A DNA stretch of 64,000 nucleotides from Microtetraspora glauca (lineage in GTDB: Bacteria; Actinomycetota; Actinomycetes; Streptomycetales; Streptomycetaceae). Shown one piece after another: positions 25,203-34,863 of this stretch; the first letter of the stretch is position 1; each line of letters begins with the position of its first letter. The translations under genes and the position numbers were made by a program. Location: positions 62,001 through 126,000 of the forward strand of contig JOFO01000013.1 of NCBI GenBank assembly GCA_000721275.1, given 5' to 3'. The notes beneath the pieces were generated by a model that was not told the origin of the DNA, searched no databases, and saw nothing but the letters and a program-made list of their open reading frames with translations.

Positions 25203-25240
25203 GGACGGACGGACAGACGGACAGTCGGACAGACGGACCG
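25203..25240 (+). repeat. Degenerate GGAC/AGAC short tandem repeats upstream of sigma gene
   Basis: The 4-base unit GGAC/AGAC repeats about nine times in the leader region, 37 bp before the sigma-factor start. Such arrays are prone to slippage. Confidence 0.6.
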
Positions 25241-25276
25241 GAGCGCGGCGCGGGAAGCGGAAGGTGGGAGGCTCGG

Positions 25277-25855
25277 ATGGCGAACGACACACCACCGCGC
25301 TGGGACCGCAGGATGCAGCAGCGGCTCGCGCGCGGCGAGGCCGCCGCCCTCGGCGAGCTGTACGACCGCTACGCCTCGCTCGTGCACAGCCTCGCCCACC
25401 GGGTCCTCGACGACGACCAGGCCGCCGACCAGATCACCCGCGAGGTCTTCGTCGCCGTCTGGGAGAACCCCGAGGCGTACGACCCCCGGCAGGGCAACCT
25501 CCGCTCGTGGATCGCCCGGCTGGCCCAGCGCCAGGCCGTGAACCGGCTGCGGCAGACCGAGGCGACGGCGTACGCGGAGACCGGCGTCGGCTCGGCGGAG
25601 GAGCTGGAGGCCAAGGTGCTCCGGGCCTCCGCCGCCGCCCGCGCCGACTACATCGTCACCTCCATGCCGGTCCCGCTCCGCAAGGCGCTCGAACTGGCGT
25701 ACTTCCAGCGGCGGGACTACCGGCAGACCGCCGCCGACCTGTCGATCAGCCCCGAGGAGGCGCGGCGCCGGCTGCGGCTCGGACTCCAGCTGCTGTCCAC
25801 GGCGAACCTCCGGCCCCTCGACGGGCCGCCGGGCGGCTACGGGCGGTCGCGGTGA
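25277..25855 (+). CDS. ECF-type RNA polymerase sigma factor
   Basis: 192 residues. Region 2 runs ~20-85, with LGELYDRYASLVHSLAHRVL and the promoter-melting VFVAVWENPEAYDP, then GNLRSWIARLAQRQAVNRLR. Region 4 runs ~130-178, with the helix-turn-helix RQTAADLSISPEEARRRLRLGL. The ATG follows GGGAGG. The stop overlaps the start of the next gene (GTGA at 25852-25855), whose product carries a zinc anti-sigma motif, so they are a translationally coupled sigma/anti-sigma pair. Confidence 0.88.
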   Translation: MANDTPPRWDRRMQQRLARGEAAALGELYDRYASLVHSLAHRVLDDDQAADQITREVFVAVWENPEAYDPRQGNLRSWIARLAQRQAVNRLRQTEATAYAETGVGSAEELEAKVLRASAAARADYIVTSMPVPLRKALELAYFQRRDYRQTAADLSISPEEARRRLRLGLQLLSTANLRPLDGPPGGYGRSR

Positions 25856-27054
25856 CGGGGCCGCACGGCGAGGACGACGGCCTCGCACGCGCCGCCCGGA
25901 TACCGGGACCGCGGGACGCCGCCGACGACCACGCGGACCTCTCGGCGCCCCTGGTCCTCACCCACACGGTGCTCAAGTCCCTCCTCGGGGCCTGGGCACT
26001 GTCGGCGTGTTCGGCCGCGGAGACCCGGGCCGTCGAGGACCACCTGACCGTGTGCGCGCCCTGCGCGGACGAGGCGCTGCGGCTGCGGGACGCGGTGACG
26101 CTGCTGCACGAGGACCGGGACCTGGACCTCGACCCGCAGCTGCGGTCGCGGGTCCTGGAGAACTGCCTCGGCCGGCGGCCCGCCCGCATCCCCGTGCCCG
26201 GCTGGGCGACGCCCTACGACGCGGAGACCGCCCGGCTGGACGCGCTGCTGCGGGACATCGGCGAGGCGGAGTGGCACGCGCCGGTGCGGCTCAAGTGGTA
26301 CGAGGACGACCGGCCGGTGCGGCGGAAGTCGACCGTCGCCGGGGTGATCGGCCACCTGCTGGCGGTGGACGGCCTGGTGTCCGGGGCGCTCGGCCTCGCC
26401 GACCCGCTCGGTCCCGACGTGCCGGAGCTGTCACCGGACGAGCGGACGGAGGCGTTCTGGACGTCCCTGGACCGGCCGCCGAACCGGTCGCTGCGCGAGC
26501 CGTGGCGGGAGCAGAGCCACGCGCTGATCCGGACGGTGTCGTTCGCGGGCCGCGGCATCGCCGACCTCACGGTCACCTACGGCGACTTCGCGCTGCCGCT
26601 GAAGGACGCGCTGCTGGAGCGGGCCTTCGAGTGCTGGATCCACGCCGAGGACATCGCGAACGCGGTCGCCTACCCGTACGAGCCGCCCAGCGGGCCGCAC
26701 CTGCACGGCATGGTCGACCTCGCCGCCCGGCTGCTGCCGGCGGCCGTCGCCGAGCGCCGCCGCACCGGCCGGTCCGGCCCGCCGCGCGAGCTCGTCGCGG
26801 CCGGCGCGCCCGGCCGGTCGCTGCACCTGGAGGTGGAGGGCGCGGGCGGCGGCCACTGGTACATCGCGCTGGACTCCCCCGCCGCGCTCGGCTCCCCTGA
26901 CCACGTGGTGGCGCAGGTCGCGATGGACGGCGTGGAGTTCTGCCATCTGCTCGCCGGGCACATCTCGCCGGAGGAGGCGGCGGCGGGCCAGGACGGCGAC
27001 CGGGAGGCCATCCGCGACGTCCTCGCCGCGGCGGCCTCCCTCAGCCACCTGTAG
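25852..27054 (+). CDS. Zinc anti-sigma factor fused to a mycothiol-dependent maleylpyruvate isomerase-like domain
   Basis: 400 residues. The N-terminal ~90 residues have the anti-sigma zinc motif H-x3-C-x2-C (H64, C68, C71) within VEDHLTVCAPCADEA, with C53 nearby. From ~120 to the end there is a DinB/MDMPI fold (DALLRDIGEAEWHAPVRLKWYE, WTSLDRPPNRS, ERAFECWIHAEDIANAV) and an MDMPI C-terminal domain. There is no membrane segment, so it should be a cytosolic sensor. The MDMPI part suggests that mycothiol or another thiol cofactor is read or used. That link is inference. Confidence 0.83.
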   Translation: MTGPHGEDDGLARAARIPGPRDAADDHADLSAPLVLTHTVLKSLLGAWALSACSAAETRAVEDHLTVCAPCADEALRLRDAVTLLHEDRDLDLDPQLRSRVLENCLGRRPARIPVPGWATPYDAETARLDALLRDIGEAEWHAPVRLKWYEDDRPVRRKSTVAGVIGHLLAVDGLVSGALGLADPLGPDVPELSPDERTEAFWTSLDRPPNRSLREPWREQSHALIRTVSFAGRGIADLTVTYGDFALPLKDALLERAFECWIHAEDIANAVAYPYEPPSGPHLHGMVDLAARLLPAAVAERRRTGRSGPPRELVAAGAPGRSLHLEVEGAGGGHWYIALDSPAALGSPDHVVAQVAMDGVEFCHLLAGHISPEEAAAGQDGDREAIRDVLAAAASLSHL

Positions 27055-27088
27055 CGCCCTCTCTCCGGGAGGGCCGGCGGGCGGCGGG

Positions 27089-27940
<852 letters not shown>

Positions 27941-28004
27941 CGCACCAGCGTGCCACACCGCGCCGCCCGGTCCGCACCGCCGTCCGGCCACCGGACCGCC
28001 CGCC

Positions 28005-28508
28005 TCAGGCGCGGGTGAGGATGCGCAGGACGTCCAGGGAGCGCGGCGGCACGTCCGGGTCGTCCCCGTCGGCGGTCGCCAGCCGGACGTGCGCCTCGCG
28101 GGCCGCCTGGACGGCCTCGGGCCAGCCGGGGTGCTCCTGATAGGCGGTGAAGGGCGCGTCGGGGCCCACCGCGTGGAGGATCCGCAGCACCCGCAGGACG
28201 GCGAGGTCGACGAGCTGGGCCTCGGCGGCGTCCCGGAAGATGGCGCCGACGTAGCGCTCGGCGGACCAGTTGTCGAGCCAGGTGTCCTCGACGAGGCGGT
28301 AGACGGCGTCGGTGACGTCGCCGTACCCGTCCTGGCCGGCGAGCCAGACGGACCGGTGGAACGCGGGGTCGGAGAGCATGTGCAGCGCCGAGCGCACGTT
28401 GGTGCGCCAGCGCCACCACGGCATGTCGTTGAGCGGCATGCCGCCCATGGTGGAGGAGCGACGGCCGCGACGGGAAGAGTTCACCGGACCGGGGACGGAA
28501 CTGGACAT
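28005..28508 (-). CDS. SCO4402-family conserved protein of unknown function
   Basis: 167 residues, cytosolic, recognised as the conserved Streptomyces family named after SCO4402. The N-terminal ~20 residues are Ser/Arg-rich, then a helical region starts with PLNDMPWWRWRTNVRSALHMLSD and includes LVEDTWLDNWSAERYVG. No catalytic motif is visible. It lies 64 bp upstream of purU on the same strand. The ATG at 28508 is chosen by length; an internal ATG ~20 residues later is an alternative. Confidence 0.7.
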   Translation of the reverse strand: MSSSVPGPVNSSRRGRRSSTMGGMPLNDMPWWRWRTNVRSALHMLSDPAFHRSVWLAGQDGYGDVTDAVYRLVEDTWLDNWSAERYVGAIFRDAAEAQLVDLAVLRVLRILHAVGPDAPFTAYQEHPGWPEAVQAAREAHVRLATADGDDPDVPPRSLDVLRILTRA

Positions 28509-28651
28509 CGCTCGATCGTACGGTTCCCCACCGACAACCGGACCCGGCCCCTCCCCTTAGGGCCCGGGACCCCCGTAATTCACCTCCATGTCACCCACCG
28601 TTGAACGCCGCACACTCCCGTGTTACCCCGGGGCCGGAATCGTGCGGAGCC

Positions 28652-29968
28652 ATGACCGGTAGGCGACTGTCCCCACTCCTCGCGTCCGTCACCGCCGCGG
28701 CGGCCGGCGCGTCGCTCCTCACCGGGTGTGGCGTGCTCCCTGGTGCCACGGGGGGCTCCAGGGAGCCCGTCACGGTGATGACGTGGGCCCCCGACCAGAC
28801 CCGCGCGACCAACATGCCCGGAATGCCCGCCATGGCGCAGACGTACGCGCGCTGGGTGAACTCCCAGGGCGGCATCGACGGGCACGAACTGCGCGTCCTC
28901 ACCTGCAACGAACAGAACACCCCGGCCGGCGCCGCCGCGTGCGCCCGCCGCGCGGTCCGCGAGAACGCGGTCGCCGTCGTCGGCTCGTACAGCCAGAACG
29001 GCCGCGCCTTCATGGCCCCGCTCGAAGCGGCCGGCATCCCGTACATCGGCGGCTACGGCATCACCGAGGACGAGTTCACCAGCCACCTCTCCTACCCCGT
29101 CAACGGCGGCCTCGCCTCGCTCATCGCCGGCCACGGCATGCAGCTCGCCGAGGACTGCCGCACGGTCTCCCTGGTCCGCCCCGACACCCTCGCCGGCGAC
29201 CGGCTGCCCAAACTCCTCGACGCGGGCCTGAAGAAGGCGAGCCGGCGCGGCGCCGTCGACATCCCCGCCGTCGAGGACGCCACCGAGTACACCGAGCCGG
29301 CGGCCACCGCCCGCGAGAAGGCCGGCGGGAAGGACGGCTGCGTCGCCGCCGTGCTCGGCGAGCGCACCCAGACCTTCTTCGACTCCTTCCGCCGGCTGCC
29401 GGAGACCACCGGCGGCGCGCAGTCGGAGAACGGCGGGAACGGGGAGAGCGGCGGGAACGGCGAGGACGACGCCGCCGGCGCCGTGCGGATCTCCTCCGTC
29501 CTCGGCAGCGTCGGCCAGCCCGTCATCGACCGCACCGGCGGCGCCCGCAGCCCCTTCGAGGGCGCGTACGTCACCGGCTGGTACCCGGAGGCCGACGACA
29601 AGAGCTGGGAGCCGATGCGGAAGGTCATCCAGGAGCACGCCTTCGCCGACAACCGGGTCGACCCGGCCGACACCGGCGTGCAGACCACGTGGATCGCCTA
29701 CACCGTCCTCAAGGAGGTGATCGAGTCCCTCGACCAGGACACCATCACCTCGTCCCGCATCACCGAGGCCCTCGACGAGGGCGCCCAGGTGGACACCGGC
29801 GGCCTCACCCCCAAGCTGCGCTGGAGGTACGAGGACCTGCTCGGCGCCCCGGACTTCCCCCGGATCGTCAACCACGAGGTGACCTTCCAGGTGGTCCGGA
29901 AGGGCCGGCTCGTCGCCCAGCGGCCCGGCTTCGTCGACGTCGGCCCGACCGTCACCAGCGGCGGCTGA
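28652..29968 (+). CDS. ABC-type branched-chain amino acid-like substrate-binding lipoprotein
   Basis: 438 residues. The lipobox LLTGC gives a membrane-anchored lipoprotein, followed by a periplasmic-binding-protein type 1 fold: TYARWVNSQGGIDGHELRV, VAVVGSYSQNG and GIPYIGGYGI. The first ~40 residues after the lipid anchor form a short linker. A Gly/Asn/Glu-rich insert (about residues 255-270) lies on the surface. No permease or ATPase genes are nearby, so it may serve a distant transporter or act as a sensor. The GGAG before the ATG at 28652 supports the start. Confidence 0.82.
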   Translation: MTGRRLSPLLASVTAAAAGASLLTGCGVLPGATGGSREPVTVMTWAPDQTRATNMPGMPAMAQTYARWVNSQGGIDGHELRVLTCNEQNTPAGAAACARRAVRENAVAVVGSYSQNGRAFMAPLEAAGIPYIGGYGITEDEFTSHLSYPVNGGLASLIAGHGMQLAEDCRTVSLVRPDTLAGDRLPKLLDAGLKKASRRGAVDIPAVEDATEYTEPAATAREKAGGKDGCVAAVLGERTQTFFDSFRRLPETTGGAQSENGGNGESGGNGEDDAAGAVRISSVLGSVGQPVIDRTGGARSPFEGAYVTGWYPEADDKSWEPMRKVIQEHAFADNRVDPADTGVQTTWIAYTVLKEVIESLDQDTITSSRITEALDEGAQVDTGGLTPKLRWRYEDLLGAPDFPRIVNHEVTFQVVRKGRLVAQRPGFVDVGPTVTSGG

Positions 29969-29991
29969 CCGGCCCGGAGCGGGCCGCCGCC

Positions 29992-31431
29992 CTACAGCTG
30001 GGTGGCGGACCGCTTCGTCAGCCCGTACTTCCCGGCGGTCGGGTTCCACAGCCCGGCCGCCTCCTTCTTCGCCTTGGTCGCCTCGCCGCTCTTGTCGTTG
30101 GCGGCCTTGAGGCGGTTGGTCGACTTGGCGTGGCCGCCCTTGCAGGCGTTCTTGGCCTTCATCTGGTCGGCCCAGCCCGCGTAGTGGTCGTCGGCCGCCG
30201 CCGACGCCTGCCACGCGCGCGTGAGCGCCGACGTCAGCGCCTGGCTGTCCGGCAGCTTGTCGACCTGGAGCGTCTGGAGCTTCGTCACCAGGCCCCGGCG
30301 CTGCTCGGCCGCGCCGCGCAGGTCGGCGGCGGCCTTGTCGAGGTTCTTGCACTGCTTGATCAGCTCGACCGAGCTGATCACCGTGTCCCGGCTGTCGTTG
30401 CTGGTGGCGAGGAGCTTGTCCAGCTCCTTCGCCTGCGGCTCGGCCGGATCCTCCGGCTTCTCCGACGGCGCCTGCGAGGCCCCGTCGGCGGTCGCCGGCG
30501 CCTGGGAGGTCGGCGCGACGCCCGTCCCGGCCGTCGGCGTCTTCTCGTCCTCGCCGCTGAGCAGCGCGCCCACGCCGAGGCCGACGACCGCGCAGCCCAC
30601 CACCACGGCCGCGATCAGCGCCACCGGCGCCTTCCGGCGCGGCGGCTCCGGCTCGTCGTCGTAGCCGTACGGGTCCTGGTAGCCGCCCCCGCCGCCCGGG
30701 TGGCCGTACGGCTGCGGCGGCTGGTGGTGCGGGTGCTGCTGCTGGGGCGGGTACGGGGCCGGGGCCGGCTGCTGGTACGCCGGGGGCGCGGGCTGCGCCG
30801 GCGCCGAGTCCCGGAACAGGCTGTCGAACTCCGCGGGCGGCTGCGACGGCCCGGGACCACCGGGCACGGGACCACCGGGGACAGGACCGCCGGGGACAGG
30901 ACCACCGGGCACGGGGCCGCCGGGCACGGGGCCGCCCGGCACCGGCGCGAGGTACTGCGTCGCGTCCGAGGCACCCGCCGGGGCGGGCGGCTGCGGCAGC
31001 CGGCCCGTCCCCAGGAACTGGGTCTGCCCGCCGCCGTCCTGGCCCGTCCGCGGCGGCACCGGCGCGATGTGCTGCGTCGCCTGGAGGTCGGGGCCCGGCA
31101 CCGGAGCCGGCGGCGGATAGCCGTACCCGGGGGGCACCGGCGCCATGTGCTGGGTCGCCTGCAGGTCGGAGCCGTGGGCGGCCACCGGCGGCGGGTAGCC
31201 GTAACCGGCCGGCGGACCCGCCGGCGGCATCGGCCCGCCCTGCGGCTGCGGCGGCACCGGCGCGATGTACTGCGTGGCCTGGAGGTCACCGGCGGGCGGC
31301 GCCTCGGGGGGCAGCGGCTGCGCGGGCGGCAGCGGCTGCCCGCCCGGCCGGTCCTGGGCACCCGAGGGCCCCCAGGCACCGCCCCACGCCTGCGCGCCCC
31401 CCTGCTCCGGACCCTGTCCGTTCTGCGTCAC
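29992..31431 (-). CDS. Single-pass membrane protein with Pro/Gln-rich cytosolic domain and repeated TQxI motifs
   Basis: 479 residues from the GTG at 31431, which has GGGAG upstream. Residues 1-267 are Pro/Gln/Gly-rich and should be cytosolic, given the RRK before the membrane helix at ~270-291. This part holds five Thr-Gln-[Y/H/F]-[I/L/M] motifs at T53, T93, T119, T137 and T158, four of them followed by APVP, plus a PGGPV x6 array at ~166-193. The extracytoplasmic part, 292-479, is helical, with Lys/Asp-rich segments and paired Cys (KQCKNLDK and NACKGG). Function unknown. The motif spacing fits substrates of Ser/Thr kinases read by FHA domains. Confidence 0.75.
   Translation of the reverse strand: MTQNGQGPEQGGAQAWGGAWGPSGAQDRPGGQPLPPAQPLPPEAPPAGDLQATQYIAPVPPQPQGGPMPPAGPPAGYGYPPPVAAHGSDLQATQHMAPVPPGYGYPPPAPVPGPDLQATQHIAPVPPRTGQDGGGQTQFLGTGRLPQPPAPAGASDATQYLAPVPGGPVPGGPVPGGPVPGGPVPGGPVPGGPGPSQPPAEFDSLFRDSAPAQPAPPAYQQPAPAPYPPQQQHPHHQPPQPYGHPGGGGGYQDPYGYDDEPEPPRRKAPVALIAAVVVGCAVVGLGVGALLSGEDEKTPTAGTGVAPTSQAPATADGASQAPSEKPEDPAEPQAKELDKLLATSNDSRDTVISSVELIKQCKNLDKAAADLRGAAEQRRGLVTKLQTLQVDKLPDSQALTSALTRAWQASAAADDHYAGWADQMKAKNACKGGHAKSTNRLKAANDKSGEATKAKKEAAGLWNPTAGKYGLTKRSATQL
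30854..30943. repeat. Six 15-bp in-frame tandem repeats
   Basis: Units such as GGACCACCGGGCACG occur six times without interruption and encode the PGGPV array in the membrane protein gene. Because the unit is a multiple of three, copy-number change would keep the frame. Confidence 0.9.
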
Positions 31432-31558
31432 CGGGACTCCCACTGATCAACCTACGGAATCGTCGGCTCACGCTACCGGGTGCGTCCACGGCTCCGCACA
31501 CACGTGTGAGACCGGTAACACCCTTCGGACGGAACCCGAACCGCCCCGCGGCCCTCCG

Positions 31559-32941
31559 TCAGGCCGCGTACACCTCCAGGCGCTCCTCGAACTCCCGGAC
31601 CACCTCCTCGCCCGCGTACGGCTCCAGGCGCTCCCTCAGGTCCTCCAGGTACTCCGCGCCGCGCGACGACCGCAGCGTGCCCAGCAGTTCGAGCGCGCGC
31701 GTGCCCGCCCGGCACGCCTCCTCGATCTCCCGCTGCTGCACCCGCGCCACCGCCAGCAGCGCCAGACCGATCGCCCGCCGCCGCGTCCGCCCCTCCGGAT
31801 GCCCGGCCAGCGACTCCTCCGCCGCCCGGACCGCCGCGTCCGCGCGCCCCAGGTCCCGGTAGCAGTGCGCCAGTTCGTCCGCGAGGTACGCCCCGTCGAA
31901 GTGCGCGATCCACGCCGGGTCGCCGTCCGGCTCCGGACCGGCCGCCTCCAGCGCCCGCGCCGCCCGGCCCGCCGCCGCCTCGAAGGCCCGCTCGTCGCCC
32001 ATCAGCGCGTGCCCCCGCGCCTCCGCCGCCAGGAACATCGCCTCCGCCCGCGGCGGCACCCCGCCGCGCGTCCCCTCCTGCGCGGCGCGCGCCAACTGGG
32101 CGATCTCCCGCGGGTTCCCCAGCTCCGCCGCCAGGTGGCTCATCGACGCGGCCAGCACGTAGCCGCCGTACCCCCGGTCCCCGGCCGCCTGCGCCAGCCG
32201 CAGCGCCTGGATGTAGTACCGCTGCGCCAGCCCCGGTTCACCGGTGTCCACCGCCATGTACCCGGCCAGCTCGGTCAGTCGGGCCACCGCGCCGAACAGC
32301 TCCCGCCCCACCGACTCCCGGTACGAGCCGGACAGCATCCCGGACACCACGCTGTCCAGGTAGTGGACCACCACCGGGCGGACGTGCCCGCTGCCGAAGC
32401 GCCGGTCCAGGTCGACGAGCGCGGCCGTCGTCTCCCGCACCGCCGCCACGTCCGAGCGGCCCACCCGGGCCCCCGCCGTCCGCGCCACCTGCGCGTCGGC
32501 GCCGCTGATCAGCCAGTCCCTGCTGGGCTCCACGAGCGCCGAGGCCGCGACCGACGAACCGGTCAGGAACTCCCGGCGGCCCACGTCGCTCCGATACAGC
32601 TCGCAGACCTGCTCGATCGCGCCGGGCACGGTCGGCGCGAACTGGAGGCCGACGCCCGCCGCGAGGTTCCGGCCGTTGGCCATCCCCACCTCGTCGATCG
32701 TCACCGCCCGCCCCAGCTTGCGGCCCAGCGCCTCCGCGATGACGCCGGGCGCCCTGCCGCGCGGCTGCTGCCCGCGCAGCCACCGCGCGACCGACGTCTT
32801 GTCGTACCGCAGGTCGAGACCGCGCTCCGCGCCGACCATGTTGACCCTGCGGGCGAGGCCGGCGTGCGAGCACGCGGCCTCCTGGATGAGCGCCTGGAGC
32901 CGTTCGTTGGGCTGTCGCGGCACGAGTGGCCTGGCTGCCAT
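31559..32941 (-). CDS. NsdA-like developmental regulator
   Basis: 460 residues. The N-terminal helix-turn-helix-like region has NERLQALIQEAACSHAGLARRVN and DKTSVARWLRGQQPRG, and the rest is a TPR-like helical array. This matches, from memory, the NsdA/NsdB family that represses sporulation and antibiotic production in S. coelicolor, of which genomes carry several paralogues. Which paralogue this is cannot be decided here. The ATG at 32941 is chosen because the family's MAARPLV start is there. An upstream in-frame ATG at 32986 lacks support. Confidence 0.85.
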   Translation of the reverse strand: MAARPLVPRQPNERLQALIQEAACSHAGLARRVNMVGAERGLDLRYDKTSVARWLRGQQPRGRAPGVIAEALGRKLGRAVTIDEVGMANGRNLAAGVGLQFAPTVPGAIEQVCELYRSDVGRREFLTGSSVAASALVEPSRDWLISGADAQVARTAGARVGRSDVAAVRETTAALVDLDRRFGSGHVRPVVVHYLDSVVSGMLSGSYRESVGRELFGAVARLTELAGYMAVDTGEPGLAQRYYIQALRLAQAAGDRGYGGYVLAASMSHLAAELGNPREIAQLARAAQEGTRGGVPPRAEAMFLAAEARGHALMGDERAFEAAAGRAARALEAAGPEPDGDPAWIAHFDGAYLADELAHCYRDLGRADAAVRAAEESLAGHPEGRTRRRAIGLALLAVARVQQREIEEACRAGTRALELLGTLRSSRGAEYLEDLRERLEPYAGEEVVREFEERLEVYAA

Positions 32942-33232
32942 GAGTGGAACCCCCAGAAGGGACGGGTACGGACACGGACTGATCACTGCCCGGTGGATAT
33001 CCGGTCAATGCCGATGTGAACACGCGAAACCGGACACGTCGGCCGGCGGTCCGCGACCCCGGCCCGACCCCCGCCGCACGCCCGCCCCGCCCTCTTCCGT
33101 ACCCCTCCCCCGCTCCCCGGTCCCCCGCGCGCCCCCGCGCGTGCACCCATGCGCCCCGCATGCAGGATCGATGCCTCACCCCCGGCGCCGCCGCGCCCGT
33201 AACCCCAGGTGACGGGGGGAGTTGTCTTCACC

Positions 33233-33913
33233 GTGGATGAGACCATCGGAGTCACGACGGAAGCCGCGCAGATCCCCCAGCAGCGGGGCGAGCAGCTGCT
33301 CGACAGCGCCGTGCGGTACGCGGAAGAGCGGCACTGGGACGTGTTCCCCGGGACTTGGCTGGAAGCCGTCGACGGCCGGGAGCGCTGCTCCTGCGGCACC
33401 GCCGACTGCCCCCTGCCGGGCGCCCACGCCGTGAAGCCCGACTGGGCGACGCTGGCGACCGGGAGCGCGGTCGGCGCCCGCCGGATGTGGTCGAAGCAGC
33501 CGAAGTCCTCGATCCTGCTGCCCACCGGCCGCACCTTCGACGCGATCGAGGTGCCCGAGGCCGCCGGCTTCCTCGCTCTGGCCCGCATGGAGCGCATGGA
33601 GCTGACGCTGGGTCCGGTGACCTGCACCCCGGACCGCCGGATGTTCTTCTTCGTGCTGCCCGGCGCCTCCGCCAAGGTCCCGGACCTGATCCGCAAGCTG
33701 GGCTGGGCCCCGGCCTCGCTCGACCTCGCCACCCGCGGCGAGGGCCACTACGTGGCGGCGCCGCCGACCCGCATCGGCGGCCGGGGCGCCGTGCAGTGGG
33801 CGCGGCGGCCCACCCCGGCCAACCGCTGGCTGCCGGACGCGGAGGAGCTGATCAGCGCGCTCGCGTACGCGTGCGGGCGCGAGGCGGCCGAGGCGCGCAG
33901 CCGCCGTCCGTGA
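33233..33913 (+). CDS. Stand-alone Prim-Pol-like (bifunctional DNA primase/polymerase N-terminal) domain protein
   Basis: About 226 residues. A Cys-rich knuckle with CSCGTADCPLPGAH lies near 55-70. The core ILLPTGRTFDAIEVP is where family members carry metal-binding acidic residues, followed by MFFFVLPG and GEGHYVAAPPTR. The domain normally heads larger replication proteins of phages and plasmids, but in Streptomyces lone copies are common and of unknown role. No helicase or phage gene is near. Two starts are possible; I chose the GTG at 33233, 11 bases after GGGGGGAG, over the GTG at 33209. Confidence 0.75.
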   Translation: MDETIGVTTEAAQIPQQRGEQLLDSAVRYAEERHWDVFPGTWLEAVDGRERCSCGTADCPLPGAHAVKPDWATLATGSAVGARRMWSKQPKSSILLPTGRTFDAIEVPEAAGFLALARMERMELTLGPVTCTPDRRMFFFVLPGASAKVPDLIRKLGWAPASLDLATRGEGHYVAAPPTRIGGRGAVQWARRPTPANRWLPDAEELISALAYACGREAAEARSRRP

Positions 33914-34002
33914 CCCGGGGCCCCCGTGACCCGGCCCGTAGGGTGGCCGGAAAGGGACGCGTGACCAGCGTTCCACGGGGACCACAGAAGGGCTGACGGA
34001 GC

Positions 34003-34863
34003 ATGCCTGACCAGGCAGCTGACGGGACGTTCGATCCGACGGGCGCCGCACCGGAACCATCCGGTGCGGCGCCCGCGGTGTGCGTGGAGGGGGTGTGGAA
34101 GCGGTTCGGGCAGCAGGTCGCCGTGCACGGCGTCGATCTGGTGCTGCCCGCGGGGAAGTTCATCGGGCTCGTCGGGCCGAACGGCGCCGGCAAGACCACC
34201 ACCCTCTCCATGATCACCGGCCTGCTGCGGCCGGACTCCGGCCGGATCCGGGTGGCCGGCCACGACGTGTGGCGCGACGCCGAGTCGGTCGCGCGGGTGA
34301 AGGCGCGGATCGGCATCCTGCCCGAGGGCCTGCGGCTCTTCGAGCGGCTGTCCGGCCGCGAACTCCTCGCGTACAGCGGGCGGCTGCGGGGGCTGCCCGG
34401 TCCGGAGGTCGACAAGCGGGCCACCCAGCTCCTCGACGTGCTGGACCTGGCCGGGTCGCAGCACAAGCTGGTCGTCGACTACTCGACGGGCATGCGGAAG
34501 AAGATCGGGCTGGCGGCGGCGCTGCTGCACAACCCGGACGTGCTGTTCCTGGACGAGCCCTTCGAGGGCGTCGACCCGGTGTCCGCGCAGACCATCCGCG
34601 GCGTCCTGGAGCGGTACACGACCTCCGGCGCGACCGTCGTGTTCTCCAGCCACGTGATGGAGCTGGTGGAGTCGCTGTGCGACTGGGTCGCCGTGATGGC
34701 CGGCGGCCGGATCCGGGCGCAGGGGCCGCTGGTGGAGGTGAAGGGGGACGCCGCCACCCTCCAGGAGGCGTTCCTGGAGCTGGTGGGCGCGCACGGCCGG
34801 GACGCGGCCGGCGCCTCGCTGGACTGGCTCGGCGGGGGCGGCGCCGAGGGGGCGGGCCGATGA
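34003..34863 (+). CDS. ABC transporter ATP-binding protein
   Basis: 286 residues. After a ~25-residue disordered start the ABC domain has Walker A GPNGAGKTT, Q-loop-region ILPEGLRLF, signature YSTGMRKK (a variant of LSGG), Walker B VLFLDEPFEGVDP and SSHVMELVE. It resembles the CcmA/NatA-type exporter ATPases. The stop overlaps the ATG of the permease gene (ATGA at 34860-34863), so this is a two-gene exporter operon. Confidence 0.9.
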   Translation: MPDQAADGTFDPTGAAPEPSGAAPAVCVEGVWKRFGQQVAVHGVDLVLPAGKFIGLVGPNGAGKTTTLSMITGLLRPDSGRIRVAGHDVWRDAESVARVKARIGILPEGLRLFERLSGRELLAYSGRLRGLPGPEVDKRATQLLDVLDLAGSQHKLVVDYSTGMRKKIGLAAALLHNPDVLFLDEPFEGVDPVSAQTIRGVLERYTTSGATVVFSSHVMELVESLCDWVAVMAGGRIRAQGPLVEVKGDAATLQEAFLELVGAHGRDAAGASLDWLGGGGAEGAGR

